A stretch of 11,894 bases of DNA, from contig JAAZKL010000301.1 of NCBI GenBank assembly GCA_012799845.1, forward strand, positions 1-11,894. The letters are read 5' to 3'. The stretch is from Clostridiaceae bacterium (lineage in GTDB: Bacteria > Bacillota > Clostridia > Acetivibrionales > DTU013). Each line of letters begins with the position of its first letter. Position 1 is the stretch's first letter. The notes under the pieces are model-generated. The model did not search any database, was not told the origin of the DNA, and saw only the letters and a list, made by a program, of their open reading frames with translations. Made by a program: the position numbers and the translations under genes. Below are positions 7,253-11,894 of this stretch, piece after piece.

Positions 7253-7327
7253 TGCCTGGCACTGCACACGGACACATAATAATCGGCATCTCGCCGGATA
7301 ATATGTGCCTGGGTGTCGTACCAGGCA
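7253..7327. repeat. Long hairpin B, REP-like element between melA and galT
   Basis: Pairing 7253 with 7327 and inward to 7287 with 7293 gives 29 paired positions out of 35 (three of them G-T), around a five-base loop ATCTC. The left arm, TGCCTGGCAC then CACACGGACACAT, is related to hairpin A. The element fills most of the 127-bp melA-galT gap, ending about 30 bases before the galT ribosome binding site. If the three genes form one transcript, it would be an internal processing, stability or attenuation site. It could equally be a passive dispersed repeat. Confidence 0.8.
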
Positions 7328-7370
7328 TTTACCGCTTTGTGGAAGGTTATCAGATAAAGGAGGATCGTCA

Positions 7371-8348
7371 ATGGCAGAATTGCGCTGGCACCCGCTTATA
7401 AAGGACTGGGTCATGATCGCGTCGCACAGGCAGGACAGGCCCCAGATGCCAAAGGACTGGTGCCCGTTTTGCCCCGGTTCGGGAAGGGTACCTGATGATT
7501 ATGAGGTTTACAAGTATGACAATGACTTCCCTGCGCTGATGCAGCAGCCGCCCGCTCCCGATGACGTGGCCACTGATTTTTACAAAACAGCTGAGACATA
7601 CGGCAAGTGCGAAGTCATACTTTTTTCTCCGGAGCACACATCATCGATGCACCAGTTTTCTGTAGAACATATAGTTAAAATCATCGATTTATGGACGGAG
7701 CGTTTCATTGATCTGCGCAAGGATGAAAAAATCAAATATATATTCATTTTCGAAAACAGGGGAGAGATGGTGGGTGTCACGATGCCCCACCCCCATGGCC
7801 AGATATATGGCTATCCCTTCATACCCAAGAAGCTGGAACTGGAACTTGAGGCCTGCAGGGAGCATCATGACGCCAACGGCACATGCCTCATCTGCGACAT
7901 GATGAAGGATGAGATGAAATACGGAGACAGGATCATTTTCGAAAATGACGACTTCGTGGTCTTCCTGCCTTTTTTCACTGAATATCCTTATGGCATATAC
8001 ATCGTAAGCAAGAACCACAAGCAGAATCTCACCCAGTTCAATGACAGGGAGAAGACGAACCTGGCAAGAGCGCTGAAAGAAGCGACAGGAACACTGGATG
8101 CGCTGTTCGGGTTCCCGTTCCCGTACATGATGTGTATGCACCAGGATCCTGTTAACAGCGGCGATGTGAGCGGCTACTACCATTTCCATATCGAGTTTTT
8201 CCCGCCGATGCGCTCGGCAAACAAGCAGAAGTTCAACGCCTCCAGCGAGACAGGGGCGTGGGCACATGCAAACACCACAAAACCTGAAGAGAAGGCGGCG
8301 GAACTCAGGGATGCCCATAAGAGGTTCATGGACAGCCAGGGGAAGTGA
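7371..8348 (+). CDS. galT: Galactose-1-phosphate uridylyltransferase
   Basis: GalT (325 residues) swaps UMP between UDP-glucose and galactose-1-phosphate, giving glucose-1-phosphate and UDP-galactose in the Leloir pathway. It belongs to the histidine-triad-like class I family. CPFC near the N-terminus (Cys31, Cys34) is the metal-binding pair. HPHGQ (140-144) holds the nucleophile His142, which carries the uridylyl group. A second cluster, YYHFHIEFFPP, lies in the C-terminal domain, as does the substrate-contact segment of the FPYMMCMHQDP kind. The ATG at 7371 is chosen because AAAGGAGGA (7356-7364) lies six bases upstream. The frame is open back to 7305, but that part is hairpin B. The protein is slightly shorter than E. 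coli GalT (348), as is common for such homologues. galK begins 79 bp downstream. Confidence 0.95.
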   Translation: MAELRWHPLIKDWVMIASHRQDRPQMPKDWCPFCPGSGRVPDDYEVYKYDNDFPALMQQPPAPDDVATDFYKTAETYGKCEVILFSPEHTSSMHQFSVEHIVKIIDLWTERFIDLRKDEKIKYIFIFENRGEMVGVTMPHPHGQIYGYPFIPKKLELELEACREHHDANGTCLICDMMKDEMKYGDRIIFENDDFVVFLPFFTEYPYGIYIVSKNHKQNLTQFNDREKTNLARALKEATGTLDALFGFPFPYMMCMHQDPVNSGDVSGYYHFHIEFFPPMRSANKQKFNASSETGAWAHANTTKPEEKAAELRDAHKRFMDSQGK

Positions 8349-8427
8349 ACGACAGGAATACGACTACAGCATCATGTACGCGCTGAATGCTGAAATATAC
8401 GGAAACGATCCGGAAAGAGGTGTCGAT

Positions 8428-9612
8428 ATGACCATAGCTGATCTCAAAAATAAATTTATCGAAATCTACGGCGGTACCGAGGAAGGCATAAGGGTCTTCT
8501 CATCGCCTGGACGCGTCAATCTGATCGGCGAGCACACCGATTACAACGGAGGGTATGTTTTCCCCGCCGCACTGACACTGAGTTCCAGCGTGGTTGCCAG
8601 GCCGCGGGACGACAGGATGATGAACCTGATCGCCACTGATCTTGGCATACAGGTCAAAGGTTCACTTGACAGGCTCGACGAGTATAAATCACTGAAATGG
8701 GGCAATTACCAGTACGGCGTTGCCGACGAGCTTCAGAAGGCCGGCTATAAACTGGTTGGCTGCGATTTACTGTACCATGACACGGTGCCGCTGGGAGCCG
8801 GGCTTTCGTCATCCGCCGCAATAGAAGTCGCAACGGCCGTCGCACTGGTATCACTGGGCAATACGGCATACAATCTTGACCAGCCGCTCGATATGATCGA
8901 AATGGCCCTGATCTGCCAGAAGGCAGAAAACAGATATGTAGGCGTCAACTGCGGGATAATGGACCAGTTCGCATCAGCGATGGGAAAGAAGGACCACGCC
9001 ATATTCCTGAACTGCAGGGATCTGAGCTATCAGCATGTGCCGCTGAACCTGAAAGGGTACAGGATAGTCATCGCGAACACTAACAAGAAGAGGGGACTGG
9101 CAGATTCCAAGTACAACGAAAGAAGGAGCCAGTGTGAAGCAGCGTTCGGGATATTGAAGGAATTCCTGCCTGGAGCGAGCTGCCTTGGCGAGATTTCTAT
9201 GGACGACTTCAACAGGTTCAAACATGAGATTAAGGACGAAGTCATCCGGAAACGGGCTGAACATGTGATAGCAGAGGACGACAGGGTCCTGAAGTCTGTC
9301 GAGGCGTTGAAAAATGACGATATCGCTCTTTTCGGCGGGTACATGATCGCATCACATGATTCCCTCAGGGACCTCTACGAGGTAACCGGCGCCGAACTCG
9401 ACGCCCTGGTGGAAGAGGCGCTGAAGGTGGACGGCGTTGCAGGTTCGAGGATGACTGGCGCGGGCTTTGGCGGCTGCACTGTCAGCATTGTCAGGGAAGA
9501 CGCCGTCGACAGGTTCATCGATGAGGTAGGGAGAGGATATACGGCAAGGACCGGGCTGGTGCCGTCTTTCTACATTTCCGAGGTCGGCGACGGCGGCAGG
9601 GAACTGAAATAA
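8428..9612 (+). CDS. galK: Galactokinase
   Basis: GalK (394 residues) is a GHMP-family kinase that phosphorylates alpha-D-galactose with ATP to galactose-1-phosphate, the substrate of the adjacent GalT. The galactokinase signature GRVNLIGEHTDYNGG (28-42) includes the catalytic Arg29 and the sugar-contacting EHTDY. The phosphate loop is GLSSSAA (125-131), the catalytic base is Asp179 in GIMDQFAS, and the third GHMP motif is MTGAGFGGC (342-350). The start at 8428 is preferred: AGAGG lies seven bases upstream and the protein then begins MTIADLKNKF, a typical galactokinase N-terminus. An in-frame ATG at 8374 would add 18 residues but has a poorly placed ribosome site. The gene probably shares the melA-galT transcript. 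No mutarotase or epimerase gene follows. Confidence 0.95.
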   Translation: MTIADLKNKFIEIYGGTEEGIRVFSSPGRVNLIGEHTDYNGGYVFPAALTLSSSVVARPRDDRMMNLIATDLGIQVKGSLDRLDEYKSLKWGNYQYGVADELQKAGYKLVGCDLLYHDTVPLGAGLSSSAAIEVATAVALVSLGNTAYNLDQPLDMIEMALICQKAENRYVGVNCGIMDQFASAMGKKDHAIFLNCRDLSYQHVPLNLKGYRIVIANTNKKRGLADSKYNERRSQCEAAFGILKEFLPGASCLGEISMDDFNRFKHEIKDEVIRKRAEHVIAEDDRVLKSVEALKNDDIALFGGYMIASHDSLRDLYEVTGAELDALVEEALKVDGVAGSRMTGAGFGGCTVSIVREDAVDRFIDEVGRGYTARTGLVPSFYISEVGDGGRELK

Positions 9613-9638
9613 ATGCGGTATCAATAGATTGCCAGGCT

Positions 9639-9744
9639 AATGAGCAGGGATGATAAAGGCTATTCGTCTGCGAGGGTGATTCTGTGTCATGTTGCAAATA
9701 CTTCTGCGGTAAAAACCGGACGGCCTTTATCATCCCTGCCCATT
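9639..9744. repeat. 106-bp element with 22-bp terminal inverted repeats
   Basis: The arms at 9639-9660 and 9723-9744 (core GCAGGGATGATAAAGGC) are inverted copies matching at 21 of 22 positions. They enclose 62 bp that do not fold as a continuous stem apart from a small CGGT-AAAA-ACCG hairpin. The element starts 26 bp after the galK stop, and its right arm overlaps the -35 of the next promoter. It shares no clear sequence with hairpins A and B. A miniature inverted-repeat element or a long-loop terminator/processing site are both possible. There is no T tract, so I do not call a terminator. Confidence 0.8.
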
Positions 9745-9771
9745 GTTTATTTGCATATTCTGTAATATAAT
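9743..9771 (+). promoter_or_regulatory. Promoter of the lipoprotein gene
   Basis: TTGTTT (9743-9748), a 17-bp spacer and a perfect TATAAT (9766-9771) form a good sigma-A-type promoter ending 64 bp before the lipoprotein start. It separates this gene from the gal genes transcriptionally. Confidence 0.6.
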
Positions 9772-9835
9772 CAATTACGTCAGGTGAACAAATCATTATT
9801 ATCAAATCCTGCTTTTGCAAAGGAGAGTCAATGAT

Positions 9836-10789
9836 ATGAAAAAATTGACGGCACTGGCATTGATACTGGTATTGCTTGTTTCTGCTTCAGGCTGCGGCGT
9901 AAAGGTCAGGAGAAAGGACTCCGACGGGGACCCGATGATCACGTCGGAACGCGATTCTGCGAAAAGTACTGTTGACTCCGGAAAATATTCCAGGAACGAC
10001 AGGGATGATTCCGGCGTATACCTCAATGACCTTCTGAATGACGTTTTTGATGATTACGGTGCCGGATGGGACGGCGGATGGTCCGACGAACCCGGCCGGG
10101 AGGACGGGTGGGATTACGGTCCCGGTAAAAACGACAACAGCAATGAGTTCTACCATTTTACTTCTGAAGAGATATTTCAGTGGTTGCTTTACTTCAGGGA
10201 ATTTGAGTGCAGAATCGGGAGTGCCAGAAAGATATCTCCCAAATTTACTTTTAACATTTCTTTCAGCCTTGCCGGTGAAGAAACGGTCGAAGGGCAGAAG
10301 ACAAGGCATTATGCGTGCAAATATTATGAAGAACGTTCCGACGGTTTCACTGATGAAGAACAGGTCGAGGTCTGGGTGAATGAGGATGGTGAACCTGTCC
10401 AGGCGCTGGCGGACGGTGAGCTGGCAACCGGACAGGAAGTGCTGAGGGCAACCAACGAACTTAACTATTGGCTTACCATGTTAAACGACAGTGCTTTTTT
10501 CGGCGTGTACAATGAGAAAGAGCTGGAGGAGCACCTTAAGGGAAATTATACAGTTGATAAGAGTAGCCGGGAAACCAGGGATTTCGGCTTTGGACCCGTT
10601 GAAGTCACTCGCTATGAACTGTCCCGATTCATCGATATGGAGATGTTTGATTATTCCCGCACCGATTATGAAAAACTCGAGTATGCAAAAATCGGCCCCC
10701 AATTACTTGTGACCCTGTTGGTGCATACCAGCGACGAAGACCTGGAAATGCTGGAAGAGTTTACAGTGATAAAGGCGATACCTTATTAA
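9836..10789 (+). CDS. Predicted lipoprotein with an acidic linker, function unknown
   Basis: This 317-residue protein has a lipoprotein signal: MKK, a hydrophobic core at residues 4-15, and SASG before Cys20, the predicted lipid-attachment site. The lipobox has Ala rather than the usual Leu at -3 but is acceptable. Residues 21-66 are polar and charged. Residues 72-100 form a low-complexity Asp/Gly/Trp-rich linker (DDYGAGWDGGWSDEPGRED and onward). From about 104 the sequence looks like a folded alpha/beta domain with an acidic composition, ending in EEFTVIKAIPY. It should be anchored on the outer face of the membrane. The ATG at 9836 is chosen because AGGAGA lies nine bases upstream and it gives an intact signal peptide. 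The ATG at 9831 is out of frame and stops after two codons. I do not recognise the family. It has its own promoter and no evident functional link to either neighbour. Confidence 0.85.
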   Translation: MKKLTALALILVLLVSASGCGVKVRRKDSDGDPMITSERDSAKSTVDSGKYSRNDRDDSGVYLNDLLNDVFDDYGAGWDGGWSDEPGREDGWDYGPGKNDNSNEFYHFTSEEIFQWLLYFREFECRIGSARKISPKFTFNISFSLAGEETVEGQKTRHYACKYYEERSDGFTDEEQVEVWVNEDGEPVQALADGELATGQEVLRATNELNYWLTMLNDSAFFGVYNEKELEEHLKGNYTVDKSSRETRDFGFGPVEVTRYELSRFIDMEMFDYSRTDYEKLEYAKIGPQLLVTLLVHTSDEDLEMLEEFTVIKAIPY

Positions 10790-10874
10790 GATCAGCAGCC
10801 TTGGCTTGTATGCACTGCTCCACTTATTAGGCGCACGAACCACAAACACTGTCTTTCATTTAAGCAATGTGATG

Positions 10875-10883
10875 TGGTAAAAT
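10875..10883 (+). promoter_or_regulatory. Candidate extended -10 promoter for the methyltransferase gene
   Basis: TG at 10875-10876, one base, then TAAAAT (10878-10883) make an extended -10 element in the gap after the lipoprotein gene. The -35 region is poor. A transcript start near 10890 would leave a leader of about 125 nt before the preferred start codon, or about 11 nt before the alternative one. Confidence 0.4.
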
Positions 10884-10960
10884 CATCTGGAACGGGAAAA
10901 ATGTATTTTATACAGGTAATCGAGAGATACAGCAACTGCGGGGCAGGAATACTGCTGTCT

Positions 10961-10989
10961 GCAGACGGGCTTTCCGGGAAGGAAAGCCG
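10961..10989 (+). promoter_or_regulatory. Hairpin upstream of the methyltransferase start
   Basis: GGCTTTCC and GGAAAGCC pair perfectly over eight bp around a short GGGAA loop, about 20 bases before the GGAGG that precedes the preferred start at 11015. If 11015 is the true start, this is a leader hairpin that might influence translation. If translation starts at 10901, it is coding and possibly incidental. Confidence 0.35.
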
Positions 10990-11014
10990 GAGATCAGGTT
11001 CCGGAGGAATGGCG

Positions 11015-11894
11015 ATGCTGCTTGCTGATGACTGGAATGATTATGAGCTTATAGATGCCGGCGGGGGAGAGAAGCTTGAGAGATGGGGCAGATATATATT
11101 GAGGAGGCCCGATCCCCAGGCGATCTGGCCTGTCACCGGAAACGGGAAGGCATGGAAGACCGTCGATGCCCATTATCACAGGAGCAGCAGCGGAGGCGGC
11201 AGGTGGGAATATTTCACGAAACTGCCGGCGCAATGGACGGTAAGGTACGGTGAGATGCAGTTCTACGTGGAGCCAACCGGCTTCAAGCATACCGGCCTTT
11301 TCCCGGAGCAGGCCGTCAACTGGAAGTGGATAGAGGATAAAGTAAGAAGTGCCATACGGGCGGAAGGGGCGGAAGACGGAAGCAAGGGCGGAAGAGAAGG
11401 GAAAGCACCGGGAAGGAAGATCAGCGTGCTCAACCTGTTTGCCTATACAGGGGGAGCCACTGTCGCAGCCGCCCATGCTGGCGCCGGGGTCTGCCATGTT
11501 GATGCCTCCAAGGGCATGGTCACCAGGGCGAAGGAGAACCTGGCCCTGTCAAAGCTGGCGGACAGGCCCGTCAGGCTTATAGTCGACGATGTGGTTAAAT
11601 TCGTCGGCCGCGAAATCAGGAGGGGCAGAAAATACGATGCGGTGATCATGGATCCGCCTTCATACGGAAGGGGACCCAACGGCGAGCTGTGGAAGATCGA
11701 GGACAATATATTCAGCCTGATTACCATGTGCATGGACGTACTCACGGAGAAGCCGCTGTTTTTCATCGTCAATTCATATACTACAGGGCTTTCGCCAACT
11801 GTGATCGGGAACATGCTCAAGATATCCATGCAGCGGAAATACGGCGGCAGCGTCACCGCCGATGAAATAGGGCTGCCTGCCAGTGCGGCCGGAC
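11015..11894 (+). CDS. Class I SAM-dependent methyltransferase, RlmI/RlmK-like, partial
   Basis: The gene is cut by the right edge after 293 codons. It resembles the RlmI/RlmK group of class I methyltransferases, which usually methylate 23S rRNA bases. An N-terminal region with ELIDAGGGEKLERWGRYILR and RRPDPQAIWP leads into the SAM-binding motif VLNLFAYTGG (138-147), then an acidic strand end with HVDASKGMV, and the catalytic DPPSYGRG (213-220). The start at 11015 is preferred because GGAGG (11003-11007) lies seven bases upstream and homologues begin close to the DDWxDYELID segment. The frame continues to an ATG at 10901, giving a possible 38-residue extension with coding-like codons but a weak ribosome site. 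The rRNA target is inferred from family, not shown. An insert rich in Gly, Glu and Lys near residues 115-135 looks like a flexible loop. Confidence 0.88.
   Translation, partial: MLLADDWNDYELIDAGGGEKLERWGRYILRRPDPQAIWPVTGNGKAWKTVDAHYHRSSSGGGRWEYFTKLPAQWTVRYGEMQFYVEPTGFKHTGLFPEQAVNWKWIEDKVRSAIRAEGAEDGSKGGREGKAPGRKISVLNLFAYTGGATVAAAHAGAGVCHVDASKGMVTRAKENLALSKLADRPVRLIVDDVVKFVGREIRRGRKYDAVIMDPPSYGRGPNGELWKIEDNIFSLITMCMDVLTEKPLFFIVNSYTTGLSPTVIGNMLKISMQRKYGGSVTADEIGLPASAAG

Noticed and set aside
5987..7414. 475-codon minus-strand open frame opposite melA
   Set aside because: It is the antisense shadow of a GH4 gene with all family motifs. Its own translation is rich in His, Arg, Cys and Pro runs with no recognisable domain and no ribosome binding site.
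9639..9744. Rho-independent terminator of galK
   Set aside because: The arms are 62 bp apart and no T tract follows the right arm, so the standard terminator pattern is not met.
1..11894. tRNA, rRNA, transposase or phage genes
   Set aside because: I saw no cloverleaf with a CCA end, no rRNA-like stretch and no transposase or phage motif on either strand. This is a visual check, not a model search.

Overview
The window looks like chromosomal DNA of a Gram-positive, probably clostridial (Firmicutes) bacterium. The grounds are strong AGGAGG-type ribosome binding sites before most genes, frequent ATA and AGG codons at roughly balanced GC, an MsmR-like AraC regulator, a lipobox lipoprotein and a Firmicutes-style SAM methyltransferase. 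No species call is possible from this alone.

Layout. (1) 2-139: four 27-bp tandem repeats run up to the ribosome binding site of the first gene. (2) 140-3803: two overlapping 611-residue ABC half-transporters, very probably a heterodimeric exporter, ending at a small hairpin. (3) 3829-4796: a patch of decayed genes. It holds a TetR-type regulator on the minus strand that has lost most of its DNA-binding domain, abutting head to head the tail of an unidentified plus-strand gene, followed by a further frameshifted remnant. (4) 4844-9612: an alpha-galactoside/galactose module. An AraC-family activator is divergent from a GH4 alpha-galactosidase (melA type), galT and galK. (5) 9639-9771: a long inverted repeat abutting a promoter. 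(6) 9836-10789: an orphan acidic lipoprotein. (7) 10901/11015 to the end: an RlmI/RlmK-like methyltransferase cut by the window edge.

How the genes work together. The alpha-galactosidase releases galactose from melibiose- or raffinose-type sugars. GalK phosphorylates galactose, and GalT exchanges galactose-1-phosphate with UDP-glucose to give glucose-1-phosphate and UDP-galactose. The AraC protein is the obvious candidate sensor of the sugar. No sugar permease and no galE lie in the window, so both must be elsewhere.

The most unusual material is non-coding. Two related 67-75 nt near-complete hairpins flank melA, one in its leader and one between melA and galT. An 18-nt tandem duplication sits directly before the melA ribosome binding site. 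A third, unrelated 22-bp inverted repeat spans 106 bp after galK. I saw no CRISPR array, rRNA, tRNA, transposase or prophage gene, and I do not claim a novel multi-gene system.
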